Shown here: positions 40,954 through 51,467 of the stretch, in pieces
Position numbering within the stretch: the first letter of the stretch is position 1
How the letters are laid out: every line of letters begins with the position of its first letter
Assembly (NCBI GenBank): GCA_934446455.1
Contig: CAKSEE010000002.1
Coordinates: 65,635 to 129,634, forward strand
Direction of reading: 5' to 3'
Length of the DNA: 64,000 bases
Origin: an uncultured Oscillospiraceae bacterium
Lineage (GTDB): Bacteria; Bacillota; Clostridia; Oscillospirales; Ruminococcaceae
Translations under genes and position numbers: made by a program
Notes under the pieces: model-generated
Database searches by the model: none
What the model saw: only the letters and a program-made list of their open reading frames with translations
What the model was told of the DNA's origin: nothing

Positions 40954-42048
40954 ATGAAATTCAGTTGTCCGAAAGAAACGCTGCTTGGCGCAGTTATGAC
41001 CGCTTCAAAAGCTGCGGCTGCAAAAACCACTATCGCCGCGCTCGAGGGCGTACTTATGGAGCTATCTGAGAACGTGCTTACAGTCACGGGTTATAACCTT
41101 GATATAGGCATAAGAACACAGATCCCCGTTTCTTCCGCCGAGGACGGCTCAGCCGTTATAAATGCAAGAATGGCGGGAGATATTATAAGAAAAATGCCAT
41201 CGGGTGAAATAACGTTCTCGTGTGAAAACAATATCGCGCTCATTATAAGCCGCGACACGGAATTCTCCCTTATGTGCATGAGCGCTGAGGATTATCCCGC
41301 CGTGCCGAAGGTTGACCCCGAGACCAGCTTTACCATGCCGCAGAAGCTGCTTAAGAGCATGATAAATCAGACGAAGTATGCCTGCGCAGTTACCGACACA
41401 AAGCCTGCGCTCATGGGCTGCAGGTTTGAAATAGAAAACAACGTGCTGAGCGTTGTTGCCGTTGACGGCATAAGAATAGCGCTCAGGCAGGAAAACGTTA
41501 ATTTTGACGATATAAGCTTCATTGTTCCGCTTAAAACGCTTGAGGAGCTTACGCATATACTCTCTGACGACGCAGAGGCAAATGTTACTATCTGTATCTG
41601 CAAGAATCAGATATCCTTTGATGTCAGCGGGTGCGTTATGATATCCCGCCTTATTGAGGGTGAGTTTATCCCCTATAAGAAACACCTGACAACGCAGAGC
41701 ACTATTTTTGCCGAGATAAATACGCGCGATATAACCGAAATGCTCGAGCGCGCAATGCTTATCATCAATGAAAAGAACAAGTGCCCCGTGCGCTGTGAGT
41801 TCAAGGGCAATACGCTTTCGGTGAGCTGCACCACTGCGCTCGGCAAGATAAACGACAAGATAAGCATAAAGTACAACGGCGAGCCTATAACAATAGGCTT
41901 CAACGCAAAGTACCTGCTTGACGCGTTCAAGGCGTGCGATACGGATATGGCAAAGGTTATTCTTGCGCAGTCCTCCGTAGCGCCGATAATCATAGTTCCC
42001 ATGCAGGGCAATGAGTTTACGTTCCTGCTTCTGCCCATGCGTCTGTAA
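40954..42048 (+). CDS. dnaN: DNA polymerase III beta subunit (sliding clamp)
   Basis: 364 residues with AAAGGAG upstream. Three clamp repeats are apparent, starting MKFSCPKETLLGAVMTASKA and ending in LLPMRL, the typical C-terminus. It forms the ring that holds polymerase on DNA. It follows dnaA at the conserved position with oriC sequence in between. Confidence 0.98.
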   Translation: MKFSCPKETLLGAVMTASKAAAAKTTIAALEGVLMELSENVLTVTGYNLDIGIRTQIPVSSAEDGSAVINARMAGDIIRKMPSGEITFSCENNIALIISRDTEFSLMCMSAEDYPAVPKVDPETSFTMPQKLLKSMINQTKYACAVTDTKPALMGCRFEIENNVLSVVAVDGIRIALRQENVNFDDISFIVPLKTLEELTHILSDDAEANVTICICKNQISFDVSGCVMISRLIEGEFIPYKKHLTTQSTIFAEINTRDITEMLERAMLIINEKNKCPVRCEFKGNTLSVSCTTALGKINDKISIKYNGEPITIGFNAKYLLDAFKACDTDMAKVILAQSSVAPIIIVPMQGNEFTFLLLPMRL

Positions 42049-42178
42049 GGGCTTTGCGCCGCGCGGAAAGAAATACAGACCGCTGCGCGCTTTAATATAT
42101 AGGCACTACCGCAGAAAGACCGCGTGGTTCAGACGCTGCAGCGCCGACAAAGCATTTTAGAAAAGAAAGGTTTTAGCA

Positions 42179-42412
42179 ATGGAAGAAATCAGAATCAACA
42201 CACCGTTTATAAAGCTTGACCAGCTTGTAAAATTTGCCGGTCTTGCGGAAACAGGGGCGAAGGCAAAGATACTTATCGACCTTGGCGATGTAAACGTAAA
42301 CGGAGAATACTGCACTAAAAGAGGCAAGAAGATAAAGCCCGGCGATGTTATAGAGTTCAGAAACAAGTCATATAAGGTCGTTTACGACGAGCCTGCTGCT
42401 GACGCAGAATAA
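42179..42412 (+). CDS. rlbA: S4-domain RNA-binding protein (YaaA/RlbA)
   Basis: 77 residues forming a single S4 domain (FIKLDQLVKFAGLAETGAKA, then ILIDLGDVNVNGE and a GKKIKPGDVIEF strand). Conserved between dnaN and recF in Firmicutes. It binds structured RNA; the exact partner is not settled. AAAGAAAGG precedes the ATG. Confidence 0.92.
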   Translation: MEEIRINTPFIKLDQLVKFAGLAETGAKAKILIDLGDVNVNGEYCTKRGKKIKPGDVIEFRNKSYKVVYDEPAADAE

Positions 42413-42419
42413 TCATATT

Positions 42420-42482
42420 CTCTGAAAACCGCCTTGCAGTAAACAGCAGGGCGACGGCTCTGTTAAGAATGTTTTCAGAGGT
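42420..42482 (+). promoter_or_regulatory. Stem-loop that may mask the recF ribosome binding site
   Basis: CTCTGAAAAC (42420-42429) pairs exactly with GTTTTCAGAG (42471-42480). The AGAGG before the recF ATG at 42490 overlaps the right arm. Confidence 0.6.
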
Positions 42483-42489
42483 AGTGTGA

Positions 42490-43620
42490 ATGTATATAAC
42501 AAGGGTCTGTATAGATAATTTCCGCAATATAAGGCACGCCGAGCTTGAATTTGACAGGCGGCTGAACGTTTTTGCGGGAAAGAACGCACAGGGGAAAACA
42601 AACCTCATGGAGGCACTTTCCGTGTGCCTTGGCGGCAGCTTCCGCCGTTCGCGGTTCTCGCAGTTCGTTCCCGCGGGGAAAAAGGACGCGGACGTGTCAG
42701 TGCGGCTATGGTTCAGGGATGATAATACGCAGCGTGAAAATATCGTTGAATATACTGTAAGTAAAAATATAGTTACGGTAAAACACAACGGTCTTAAGAT
42801 GAAAGACGCTGCGGAATTATACGGCGTGTTAAAATATGTTGTATTTATACCCGAACACCTCACCCTGATAAAGGGACAGCCCGAAATTCGCCGCGCATAT
42901 CTCGATGATGTTGCGGTAATGCAGACGCGCACTCACCTTGAAAAGCTGTCGCGCTACAATAAGGGGCTGCGGCAGAGAAACAATATCCTAGGCGGAATTC
43001 GTCAGGACATGGACCGAACGCTGCTTTCCGCGCAGCTTGCGCCGTGGAACGACGTCCTTGCAAGAGAGGGCGTGAACGTGACATATGGGCGGCTCAACTA
43101 TTTCAAGTTCCTTAAAGAGTATGCCGCGGAGATTTACGCGGACCTTACAGGCGGTGCAGAACGGCTTGAAATGGAATATAACAGCTCAGTATTTAATACT
43201 AAAAGTATAGATTTCAAACAATCCGACAAACTGTATACTGAATACATTACTCGCCTTGAACAGGGGCTTGACGCGGAAATGAAGCTCAGATATACCGTGA
43301 CGGGGGTTCACCGCGACGACGTGAGCTTTTTTGTAAACGGAATGGCTGCGCGTGATTTTGCCTCGCAGGGGCAGCTCAGAAGCGCGGCGCTTGCGCTTAA
43401 GCTCTCCGAGGCGGAAATGATACGCCAGCGGAACAGGACGTGTCCTGTGGTTATCCTGGACGATATTTTAAGCGAGCTTGACGCAATGCGCAGGGAATAT
43501 GTAATTAACCATATTGATAATTCTCAGGTTTTTATAACCTGCTGTAATATAAATGACCTTTCCGCGCTTAAGAACGGAAGGACATGGACGACTGAAAACG
43601 GGTCTTTTACCGAGATGTAA
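42490..43620 (+). CDS. recF: DNA replication and repair protein RecF
   Basis: 376 residues. SMC-like ATPase with Walker A GKNAQGKTNL near residue 30, signature region FASQGQLRSAALALKLSEAE and Walker B VVILDDILSELD. It loads RecA at gaps with RecO and RecR. Conserved position after the S4 gene. Confidence 0.97.
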   Translation: MYITRVCIDNFRNIRHAELEFDRRLNVFAGKNAQGKTNLMEALSVCLGGSFRRSRFSQFVPAGKKDADVSVRLWFRDDNTQRENIVEYTVSKNIVTVKHNGLKMKDAAELYGVLKYVVFIPEHLTLIKGQPEIRRAYLDDVAVMQTRTHLEKLSRYNKGLRQRNNILGGIRQDMDRTLLSAQLAPWNDVLAREGVNVTYGRLNYFKFLKEYAAEIYADLTGGAERLEMEYNSSVFNTKSIDFKQSDKLYTEYITRLEQGLDAEMKLRYTVTGVHRDDVSFFVNGMAARDFASQGQLRSAALALKLSEAEMIRQRNRTCPVVILDDILSELDAMRREYVINHIDNSQVFITCCNINDLSALKNGRTWTTENGSFTEM

Positions 43621-43672
43621 GCGGTTTGTATAAAATAGTTGTTATTTTACACTTTGTAATAGGAGGGGCAGC

Positions 43673-43918
43673 GTGTTTCTTTTTCTTGGCGGAAATGTAA
43701 CTGTCGATGACAGAAGCGTTATCGGCATATTCAATATTGAAGAATGCACGGTAAGCGGCATTACCAACGAACATCTGCGCGTCCGTCAAAAGCATGGAAA
43801 AATCGTCAACGTGTCTGAGGATCTGCCAAAAAGCCTTATTGTGTGCGAGGATAAGAGTTATATCTCCAACGTATCCAATCTCACAATAAACAGACGGGCA
43901 AGAAAATGCTGGTTTTAA
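43673..43918 (+). CDS. remB: RemB-like (DUF370) regulator
   Basis: 81 residues from a GTG start with AGGAGGGG upstream. MFLFLGGNVTVDDRSVIGIF matches the DUF370/RemB start. In Bacillus the homologue is an extracellular-matrix regulator, and the RemA branch binds DNA as a ring. Usual position between recF and gyrB. A terminator follows. Confidence 0.9.
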   Translation: MFLFLGGNVTVDDRSVIGIFNIEECTVSGITNEHLRVRQKHGKIVNVSEDLPKSLIVCEDKSYISNVSNLTINRRARKCWF

Positions 43919-43934
43919 CTTTTTGTATAAGCAT

Positions 43935-43957
43935 AAGCGCCTGAGCTGGCGCTTTTT
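43935..43957 (+). terminator. Terminator after remB
   Basis: AAGCGCC pairs with GGCGCTT across six bases, followed by TTT. Confidence 0.85.
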
Positions 43958-44118
43958 CTATGTTTTTTTGTGACACTTTATAAGTGTGAATACGGTTCTT
44001 TTGTACGGAAAATGAAGCATAGAAAATATCCTGTTTTAGGCGCAGAAGCTGCACGCTTTTTTTGTCTGAAAAACTCTTAAAATTGTTCGGCATATTGCAT
44101 AAAAAATGGCGCCAATGC

Positions 44119-44147
44119 TTGAAATTATCGCCTGTTTGTGGTATACT
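44119..44147 (+). promoter_or_regulatory. gyrB promoter
   Basis: TTGAAA, 17 bases, TATACT, preceded by TGG (extended -10 type). The rest of the 43958-44118 gap shows no other feature. Confidence 0.75.
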
Positions 44148-44200
44148 ATATATAATATGCGGTCAGAAAAAGTCCGCGGGTTTTGCAAAGGAGAAACGAA

Positions 44201-46183
44201 ATGCCGGATATAGAAGAAAAGGTAGACGCCAACTACGGCGCGGACGATATACAGGTACTTAAGGGACTTGACCCCGTAAGAAAGCGCCCGGGTATGTATA
44301 TCGGCTCAACGGGCGAGGGGGGACTGCACCACCTTGTTTACGAGATAGTGGATAACGCCATAGACGAGGCGCTTGCGGGCTACTGCACCGCCATTGACGT
44401 TTCTATTCTCCCGGGGGACGTTATACGCGTTATAGACAACGGGCGCGGTATTCCTACGGCTATCAACCATTCCGAGGGAATATCTGCGGCAACGCTCGTA
44501 TTTACCGTGCTGCACGCGGGCGGTAAGTTCGGCGGCGGCGGATACAAGGTATCGGGCGGTCTGCACGGCGTTGGCGCTTCGGTTGTAAACGCGCTGTCGG
44601 AGTGGCTGGAGGTTGAGATTCACGACGGCGAAAACATACACTTTCAGCGGTTTGAGCGCGGCGAATATAAGGAGCCGATAAAGATTACGGGCAAAACCGA
44701 CCATACGGGCACGCAGGTAACGTTCAAGCCCGACGGCGAGATATTCCACACGACCGTTTTCAGCTATGAAACCTTACAGGAAAGGCTGCGCGAGCAGGCG
44801 TTCCTTAACGCGGGGCTTAAGATAACCCTGCACGACCTTCGCGACCCAGAGAACCCCGTAAATGAAACCATGCAGTACGAGGGCGGCATTTGCAGCTATA
44901 TAGACTGGCTCAACAAAAAGCGCGGCGCAGAGGTGCTTCACCCCGACGTTATTTACCTCAGCGGCACGATGAACGGCATAAACGTTGAGATTGCCTTTCA
45001 GTACACCACCGACTTCAACAGCGAGGTGTTCCGCTCGTTCGCAAACAACATTCATACGGGCGAGGGCGGCACGCATGAGTTGGGTCTGAAAAAGGCGCTC
45101 AACAAGGTTATAAACGACTACGCAAAGGCTTATAAGGAAGCCAATGAAAAGAACAAGGTAAAGAAAAAGTCCAAAAAGGGCGAGGAGGAAAAGCCGTTTA
45201 CGGGCTTCAGCGGAGAGGCTATCCGCGAGGCAATAAACGCCATTATCTCCGTAAAGCTGCCCGAGTGCGAGTTTGAAGGGCAGACGAAGGGCAAACTCGG
45301 CAACCCCGAGGTGCAGCCCGTTGTTTATAAGATAGCGACAGAGCAGCTGACGTATTATTTTGAGGAGCACCCCGATACCGCGCAGATAATCATGAACAAG
45401 GCGATGAACTCGCAGGCTGCGCGCGACGCCGCTAAAAAGGCGATGGAGGCTAAGAGAAAGTCCGTTATGGACAGCAACGGCCTTCCCGGCAAGCTTGCGG
45501 ACTGCTCCGAATCCGACCCCGCCGTTACCGAGATATACATCGTCGAGGGAGATTCTGCGGGAGGCTCTGCAAAGAGCGGGCGCGACAGGCGCTTTCAGGC
45601 GATATTGCCGCTGTGGGGCAAGATGCTGAACGTTGAAAAGGCTCGTGCAGACAGAGTGTATAACAACGACAAGCTTTCGCCCGTTGTTAAGGCGCTCGGC
45701 ACAGGTATTTCTGAGGACTTTGACATAAATAAGCTGCGCTACGGCAGAGTTGTTATCATGGCAGATGCCGATGTCGACGGCGCTCATATAAGAACGCTCA
45801 TGCTTACGTTCTTCTTCCGCTTTATGCGGCCGCTGCTTGAGCAGGGGCACGTTTATATTGCGCAGCCGCCGCTTTTCAAGGTGTCGCGCGGCAAGCAGGT
45901 GCGCTATGCGTTCTCCGACGAGGAGAGGAATATGTATATTGCAGAGCTTGGCGCTGACGGCGGCAAGACCGATGTACAGCGCTATAAAGGTCTTGGTGAG
46001 ATGGACCCCGAGCAGCTCTGGGAAACCACAATGAATCCCGAAACGCGCACAATGCTCCGTATTTCCGTTGAGGACGCGGCAAGGGCGGACGAAATAATGA
46101 CCGTTCTTATGGGCGACAAGGTAGAGCCCCGCCGCGAATTTATCGAGCAGAACGCAAAGCTAGCGGTTAATCTTGATATATGA
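44201..46183 (+). CDS. gyrB: DNA gyrase subunit B
   Basis: The ATG at 44201 (MPDIEEK) follows AAAGGAG; 44183 lacks a site. The product is 660 residues. The GHKL ATPase domain has EIVDNAIDEA, DNGRGIP and GGLHGVGASVVNALS. The TOPRIM domain has EGDSAGGSAKSGRDR and DADVDGAHI. The C-terminal segment is PRREFIEQNA. It supplies ATP-driven strand passage with GyrA. Confidence 0.98.
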   Translation: MPDIEEKVDANYGADDIQVLKGLDPVRKRPGMYIGSTGEGGLHHLVYEIVDNAIDEALAGYCTAIDVSILPGDVIRVIDNGRGIPTAINHSEGISAATLVFTVLHAGGKFGGGGYKVSGGLHGVGASVVNALSEWLEVEIHDGENIHFQRFERGEYKEPIKITGKTDHTGTQVTFKPDGEIFHTTVFSYETLQERLREQAFLNAGLKITLHDLRDPENPVNETMQYEGGICSYIDWLNKKRGAEVLHPDVIYLSGTMNGINVEIAFQYTTDFNSEVFRSFANNIHTGEGGTHELGLKKALNKVINDYAKAYKEANEKNKVKKKSKKGEEEKPFTGFSGEAIREAINAIISVKLPECEFEGQTKGKLGNPEVQPVVYKIATEQLTYYFEEHPDTAQIIMNKAMNSQAARDAAKKAMEAKRKSVMDSNGLPGKLADCSESDPAVTEIYIVEGDSAGGSAKSGRDRRFQAILPLWGKMLNVEKARADRVYNNDKLSPVVKALGTGISEDFDINKLRYGRVVIMADADVDGAHIRTLMLTFFFRFMRPLLEQGHVYIAQPPLFKVSRGKQVRYAFSDEERNMYIAELGADGGKTDVQRYKGLGEMDPEQLWETTMNPETRTMLRISVEDAARADEIMTVLMGDKVEPRREFIEQNAKLAVNLDI

Positions 46184-46192
46184 TTATCGGAG

Positions 46193-46822
46193 GTGTTATC
46201 TATTTCTAACGGTCTTTTACCCGACCTCGGCGAGGATATCGGAGAGAACAGGGAAGAACCCATAGTTTCCTTTTCCTACGACAACACGCTTGAGGAAATA
46301 GACGGGGCTATGAAAACATATCAGCAGCACTTCCGCAGCCGCCGCAATACCTTTGCGATGATAGCGTATTCGCTGCTGACGGCGGCGGTTGTCGTTGCAA
46401 TTGTGCTTGACCCTAAGAATATTCTGGCATACGGCGCGCTGATTTTCTGCGCGTGGGGGCTTTATTACAGCCTTACCGACAAGAAGCGCACGCGCAGAAA
46501 GACCATAGACGCGCTTAAGGATATGAATCCCGAGGATTACAGGGCGTCGTTCTATGAAAACAGGGTGGAGATAGAAACGCTTGTGCGCGAGAAAACAAAC
46601 GAGGTGGCGCTTAAGATAGACGAGGACGCGGACGAGGAGATAATCTCCCCGCTGAAAAACGTGTTCAGATACGCCGACAACGTGCTTGAGTTCTTTGAGA
46701 ACGACGAGTCGCTGCTTCTTGTTTACAACAAGCACCAGATATACTGCTTTCCCAAACGGTGCATGACCACCGAGCAGGAAAATGAAATACAAAAGCTGCT
46801 GACGGACAGGCTTGGCAGATAA
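46193..46822 (+). CDS. YcxB-like membrane protein between gyrB and gyrA
   Basis: About 209 residues. Two adjacent membrane helices ([20 protein letters not shown] and [18 protein letters not shown]) lie between a soluble N-terminus and a C-terminal domain of the YcxB-like type, with [20 protein letters not shown] followed by an Arg-Cys stretch. The GTG at 46193 overlaps the GGAGG, so the true start is unclear; an ATT at 46202 would be better spaced but unusual. It starts 9 bp after gyrB and ends 31 bp before the gyrA start, so it travels in the gyrase operon. Its role is unknown. Confidence 0.72.
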   Translation: MLSISNGLLPDLGEDIGENREEPIVSFSYDNTLEEIDGAMKTYQQHFRSRRNTFAMIAYSLLTAAVVVAIVLDPKNILAYGALIFCAWGLYYSLTDKKRTRRKTIDALKDMNPEDYRASFYENRVEIETLVREKTNEVALKIDEDADEEIISPLKNVFRYADNVLEFFENDESLLLVYNKHQIYCFPKRCMTTEQENEIQKLLTDRLGR

Positions 46823-46853
46823 AGCGCCCCTGCGCTTATATAATGGAGGAAAA

Positions 46854-49496
46854 ATGGATATAGATTTCAGTCTTGAGAAGCTGCATGATATAGACCTTGA
46901 ACATACGATGAAACTTTCATTCATCGAGTATTCAATGTCTGTAATCACGCAGAGAGCGCTGCCCGACGTGCGCGACGGACTTAAGCCCGTTCACCGCCGT
47001 ATAATATACACGATGAACGAGGCGGGAAACACTGCGGACAAGCCTTTCAGAAAGTGCGCTTATACTGTCGGAGAAGTTCTCGGTAAATACCACCCGCACG
47101 GCGACGCTTCGGTTTACGACGCGCTTGTGCGCCTTGCGCAGGACTTTTCGCTTCGCTACCCGCTTATAGACGGACACGGCAACTTCGGCTCGGTGGACGG
47201 CGACCCGCCTGCGGCTTACCGTTATACGGAGGCAAGGCTTGCCAGGATAGCCAACGAAATGACCGCGGATATCGGCAAAAAAGTCGTTGACTTCATGACG
47301 AACTATGACGATAAGCTTCTTGAGCCTGTCGTGCTTCCCTCGCGCTTCCCCAACCTGCTTGTAAACGGCAGTAACGGTATCGCCGTTGGCATGGCGACAA
47401 ATATCCCGCCTCACAACCTTGGCGAGGTTATAGACGCGCTCACGCTCATGATAAACGAGCCTGAGGCTTCCATTGAAGATATCATGACCTGCATACAGGG
47501 TCCAGATTTTCCAACGGGCGGCATAATCATGGGCTACAGCGGCATTCGCTCGGCATACTACACGGGGCGCGGAAAAATTATTCTGCGCGGCAGGGCGAAT
47601 ATCGTTGAGGAGGACTCGCACACCCGTATTATTATAGACGAGATTCCCTATATGGTGAACAAGGCGCGGCTGCTTGCAAACATAGCCGACCTTGCGCGCG
47701 ACAAGAGAATAGAGGGTATTTCCGCGGTGCGCGACGAATCCGACAGAAACGGAATGCGCATGGTAATCGAGCTTAAGCGCGACGCTAACGCGAATGTCGT
47801 GCTGAACAAGCTCTATACCTACACCCAGCTTCAGGACACGGTGGGCGTTATTATGCTGTCGCTTGTTGACGGACAGCCAAAAATCCTCAATCTTAAGGAT
47901 ATGCTTCAGCATTACCTTGACCACCAGTTTGACGTTGTAACGCGCCGCACAAAGTACGACCTTGAAAAGGCAGAGGAGCGAGCGCATATTCTCGAGGGCT
48001 TTTTGCTTGCAATAGACTTTATCGACGAGGTTATTGCAATTTTGAGAAGCAGCAAGAGCATTCCCGAGGGTAAGGAGCGCCTTATTGAGCGCTTCAAGAA
48101 CATAGACGTATCGCAGACCGGCTTCTTTGAGGAGCATACCTACTCGCTTTCTGAGGCGCAGGCGGACGCTATCGTACAGATGAGACTCGGCGCGCTTACA
48201 GGTATGGAAAAGAGCAAGGTTGAGGACGAGCTGCGCGAAAAGCGCGAGCTTATCCGCCGGATGCTTGAGCTTCTCTCCGACAGCAACAAGATGATGCGCC
48301 TTATAGGCGACGAGCTTGCTGCAATGAAGAAGAAGTACGGCGACGAGCGCCGCACCGCAATTGAGCCCGTAAGCGGCGAGGTGGATATAGAGGACCTTAT
48401 CCCCGAGGAGGACTGCGTTGTAACCTACACCAACCTCGGCTACCTTAAGCGCCAGCCCGCGGAGGTTTATAATATCCAGAAGCGCGGCGGCAAGGGTATT
48501 TCGGGTATGAAGCAGCGCGAGGAGGACTTCGTTGAGAATATGTTCATTGCGTCATCGCATGAGAATATTCTCTACATCACCAACAAGGGTAATATGTTCC
48601 GCATGAAGTGCTACGAGATACCCGAGGGCAGCCGTCAGTCGCGCGGAATGAATGTAGTGAACCTGCTTCAGCTTTCCGAGGGTGAAAAGGTTGCGGCGAT
48701 GATGACAACGCGCGATTTTGCTGAGAACAAATACTTTGTTTGCATAACTAAAAATGGAATTATCAAGCGCACGCGGCTTTCTGAATACAAAAATGTCCGT
48801 AAAATGGGACTGCGCGCTATCACGCTTGTAGACTGCGACGAGATAGCTTCCGCGTTCCTTACCGAGGGCGACTGCACTGTACTTATCGCCACAAAGAAAG
48901 GTATGGCTATACGCTTCGATGAAAATAACTGCCGCGCACTCGGCAGGACTGCGCGCGGCGTAAGGGCTATCCGCTTCCGTGATGAGAGCGACTATGTTGT
49001 TGGCGCGACAAAGATATTTGACGAGAACGCCTCTATACTCACCGTTACCGATAAGGGCATGGGCAGGCGCGTTGCCGCTGCAAGCTACCGCATTCAGAAG
49101 CGCGGAGGACTTGGACTGCACAACTACCCCGTGTCTGAGGAAAAGGGCTTTGTATGCGGCATAAGAACGCTCGGACCCGACGACGATGTGCTTCTGATAA
49201 GCGCTGACGGAGTTGTTATACGCATTCGTGCAAACGATCTGCGCAATATGGGCAGACCCGCTTCGGGCGTGCGCGTAATGCGGCTTGGCGCAGAGGACAG
49301 AGTCGCTTCGTTCTCGCGCATGATGCACGAGGAGGGTGAAGAAACCGCCGAGGTAGAAAAGACTTCCGACGAGGAAATAGCGGCTTCTCTTGCGGAGGAA
49401 TCTGCCGAGGTAATAGAGCCTGACGATGCGTCCGACGACGATACTGACGACGGCGCTGAGGAGCAGGAGACCACAGAGGACGCTCCCGAAGAATAA
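46854..49496 (+). CDS. gyrA: DNA gyrase subunit A
   Basis: The ATG at 46854 follows GGAGG; an in-frame start at 46812 overlaps the previous gene. The product is about 880 residues. The catalytic Tyr is residue 124 in [10 protein letters not shown]. The GyrA-box QKRGGKGI near residue 541 in the DNA-wrapping C-terminal domain identifies gyrase rather than topoisomerase IV. A long acidic tail ([20 protein letters not shown] onward) ends the protein. Confidence 0.98.
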   Translation: MDIDFSLEKLHDIDLEHTMKLSFIEYSMSVITQRALPDVRDGLKPVHRRIIYTMNEAGNTADKPFRKCAYTVGEVLGKYHPHGDASVYDALVRLAQDFSLRYPLIDGHGNFGSVDGDPPAAYRYTEARLARIANEMTADIGKKVVDFMTNYDDKLLEPVVLPSRFPNLLVNGSNGIAVGMATNIPPHNLGEVIDALTLMINEPEASIEDIMTCIQGPDFPTGGIIMGYSGIRSAYYTGRGKIILRGRANIVEEDSHTRIIIDEIPYMVNKARLLANIADLARDKRIEGISAVRDESDRNGMRMVIELKRDANANVVLNKLYTYTQLQDTVGVIMLSLVDGQPKILNLKDMLQHYLDHQFDVVTRRTKYDLEKAEERAHILEGFLLAIDFIDEVIAILRSSKSIPEGKERLIERFKNIDVSQTGFFEEHTYSLSEAQADAIVQMRLGALTGMEKSKVEDELREKRELIRRMLELLSDSNKMMRLIGDELAAMKKKYGDERRTAIEPVSGEVDIEDLIPEEDCVVTYTNLGYLKRQPAEVYNIQKRGGKGISGMKQREEDFVENMFIASSHENILYITNKGNMFRMKCYEIPEGSRQSRGMNVVNLLQLSEGEKVAAMMTTRDFAENKYFVCITKNGIIKRTRLSEYKNVRKMGLRAITLVDCDEIASAFLTEGDCTVLIATKKGMAIRFDENNCRALGRTARGVRAIRFRDESDYVVGATKIFDENASILTVTDKGMGRRVAAASYRIQKRGGLGLHNYPVSEEKGFVCGIRTLGPDDDVLLISADGVVIRIRANDLRNMGRPASGVRVMRLGAEDRVASFSRMMHEEGEETAEVEKTSDEEIAASLAEESAEVIEPDDASDDDTDDGAEEQETTEDAPEE

Positions 49497-49504
49497 GCAA
49501 GACG

Positions 49505-49539
49505 ATTTGCCCGAACAAACTACCGTTCGGGCAAATTTT
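49505..49539 (+). terminator. Terminator of gyrase operon
   Basis: ATTTGCCCGAAC pairs with GTTCGGGCAAAT, followed by TTTG. Confidence 0.88.
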
Positions 49540-49545
49540 GTGATA

Positions 49546-49559
49546 GTTCCACGTGGAAC
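49546..49559. promoter_or_regulatory. parS-like palindrome 1
   Basis: GTTCCACGTGGAAC, the perfectly symmetric form of the Firmicute parS core. ParB and Noc genes lie 3-5 kb downstream. Confidence 0.85.
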
Positions 49560-49595
49560 AAATCATATTATGTCGAACACTTGAAAGGAAACAAA

Positions 49596-51467
49596 ATGAG
49601 CTATACGCTTGAAGAATACGATGTTGCCGTAATAGGCGCGGGTCATGCGGGGTGCGAGGCGGCTCTCGCTGCAGCAAGGCTCGGGCTTAAAACCGCAATA
49701 TTCACGCTTTCGCTTGACTGCATCGCGAATATGCCCTGCAACCCCTGTATAGGTGGCTCGGCAAAGGGACAAATCGTCTGCGAAATTGACGCGCTCGGCG
49801 GCGAAATGGGCAGGGCGGCTGACGCTACTTTCATTCAGTCCCGCATTCTTAACAGGGGGAAAGGTCCCGCCGTACACAGCCTGCGCGTGCAGAGCGACAG
49901 GGTAAAATATCACACCTACATGAAGCAGCGCCTTGAAAGCACGCCCAACCTCTTTATCAAGCAGGCGGAGGTGACCGCCGTACACGCTGAGGACGGCAGG
50001 ATAACCGCTGTTGAAACGAAACTCGGGGCGGTTCACCCTGTAAAGGCTGCAATAATAACTACAGGTACTTACCTTAACGGTAAAATTCATATTGGCGAGC
50101 TCAGCTACAGCAGCGGTCCTGACAACGTGCTTCCTTCAAGTGCGCTTACCGAGTGCCTTAAGTCGCTTGGCATATCTATGAGAAGGTTCAAGACAGGAAC
50201 ACCTGCGCGCGTTCACAGGCGTTCCATAGATTTTTCGGTTATGGAAAGGCAGGTGGGCGACGAGGAGATAATGCCATTTGCGTTTGATAACACGCTGCCG
50301 CTTGAAAATAAGATTGAGTGCTACGTAACCTACACAAACGCAGAAACACACAGAGTTATTCTTGATAACCTCGACCGTTCGCCGCTTTACTCAGGGCGAA
50401 TCGAGGGTATAGGTCCGCGCTATTGCCCGAGCATTGAGGATAAAATCGTACGCTTTAAGGACAAGGAGCGCCATCAGCTTTTTGTCGAGCCTATGGGACT
50501 TGATACGGACGAGTTCTATTTGCAGGGAATGTCGTCAAGCCTGCCGGAGGACGTGCAGCTGAAGTTTCTGCGGACGATAAAGGGACTTGAACACGTGGAG
50601 ATTATGCGCCCCGCATATGCTATCGAGTACGACTGCTGCGATCCGCTGGAACTTCTGCCAACGCTTGAATTCAAGAGAATTAGCGGGCTGTACGGCGCGG
50701 GGCAATTCAACTGCACAAGCGGATATGAGGAGGCGGCGGCGCAGGGCATTGTCGCGGGAATAAACGCCGCGCTTAAGATAAAAGGCGAACAAGCAATGAT
50801 ACTGGAGCGCTCAAACAGCTATATAGGCACGCTTATAGACGACCTTGTTACAAAGGGCTGCTCTGAGCCGTACCGCATGATGACCTCGCGCAGCGAATAC
50901 CGCCTGATACTGCGGCAGGATAATGCACCGGAGCGACTTGTACCTATAGGGCACAGAGTTGGACTTGTTTCCAACGAGCGCTATGAGCGATTCCTTGCGC
51001 AGCAAAAGTTGCTGAGCGACGAACTGGAGCGCATTAAGCACGTTACTATTCACCCGACCTACGAGGTAAACGAGCTTCTCGCTGCAAAGGGTACCGCGCC
51101 GATAATGGGAGGCGTAAAACTTGCCGAGCTTCTTAAGCGTCCGCAGATTGCCTATACCGACCTTGCAGAATTTGATATAGAACGCCCGCAGCTTTCTGTA
51201 GCACTTGTCAGCAGGCTTGAAACAGAACTTAAATATTCAGGATACATCAAAATACAGATGGAGCAGATAGAGCGTGCGCGAAAGCTTGAGAATAAGACGC
51301 TGCCGCAGGACGTGGATTACCGCTCTGTAAAGGGGCTCAGACTAGAAGCACAGGAGAAACTAAACCGTCATAAGCCGCTTAATGTCGGGCAGGCGGGGCG
51401 AATCTCGGGCGTTAATCCCGCGGACATTTCGGTGCTGCTTATATGGCTTGCTGGGAGGGAGAACTGA
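49596..51467 (+). CDS. mnmG: tRNA uridine-5-carboxymethylaminomethyl modification enzyme MnmG (GidA)
   Basis: The ATG at 49596 follows AAAGGAAA; 49581 overlaps it. The product is 623 residues. FAD-binding [17 protein letters not shown] lies near the N-terminus, followed by [14 protein letters not shown] and [11 protein letters not shown]. With MnmE it modifies U34 of several tRNAs. MnmE is not in the window, and gyrA is directly upstream. Its stop overlaps the rsmG start (TGATG). Confidence 0.98.
   Translation: MSYTLEEYDVAVIGAGHAGCEAALAAARLGLKTAIFTLSLDCIANMPCNPCIGGSAKGQIVCEIDALGGEMGRAADATFIQSRILNRGKGPAVHSLRVQSDRVKYHTYMKQRLESTPNLFIKQAEVTAVHAEDGRITAVETKLGAVHPVKAAIITTGTYLNGKIHIGELSYSSGPDNVLPSSALTECLKSLGISMRRFKTGTPARVHRRSIDFSVMERQVGDEEIMPFAFDNTLPLENKIECYVTYTNAETHRVILDNLDRSPLYSGRIEGIGPRYCPSIEDKIVRFKDKERHQLFVEPMGLDTDEFYLQGMSSSLPEDVQLKFLRTIKGLEHVEIMRPAYAIEYDCCDPLELLPTLEFKRISGLYGAGQFNCTSGYEEAAAQGIVAGINAALKIKGEQAMILERSNSYIGTLIDDLVTKGCSEPYRMMTSRSEYRLILRQDNAPERLVPIGHRVGLVSNERYERFLAQQKLLSDELERIKHVTIHPTYEVNELLAAKGTAPIMGGVKLAELLKRPQIAYTDLAEFDIERPQLSVALVSRLETELKYSGYIKIQMEQIERARKLENKTLPQDVDYRSVKGLRLEAQEKLNRHKPLNVGQAGRISGVNPADISVLLIWLAGREN

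Noticed and set aside
46932..48137. 401-codon minus-strand open frame opposite gyrA
   Set aside because: Antisense to conserved gyrA sequence, with no start signals and no family pattern. The same applies to long antisense frames at 5589-6749, 9412-10746, 18183-19490 and 44774-45850.
51443..51467. GTG/ATG-type start upstream of rsmG
   Set aside because: The extension lies inside mnmG in another frame. The overlapping ATG at 51467 has a strong GGGAGG and fits the normal RsmG length.
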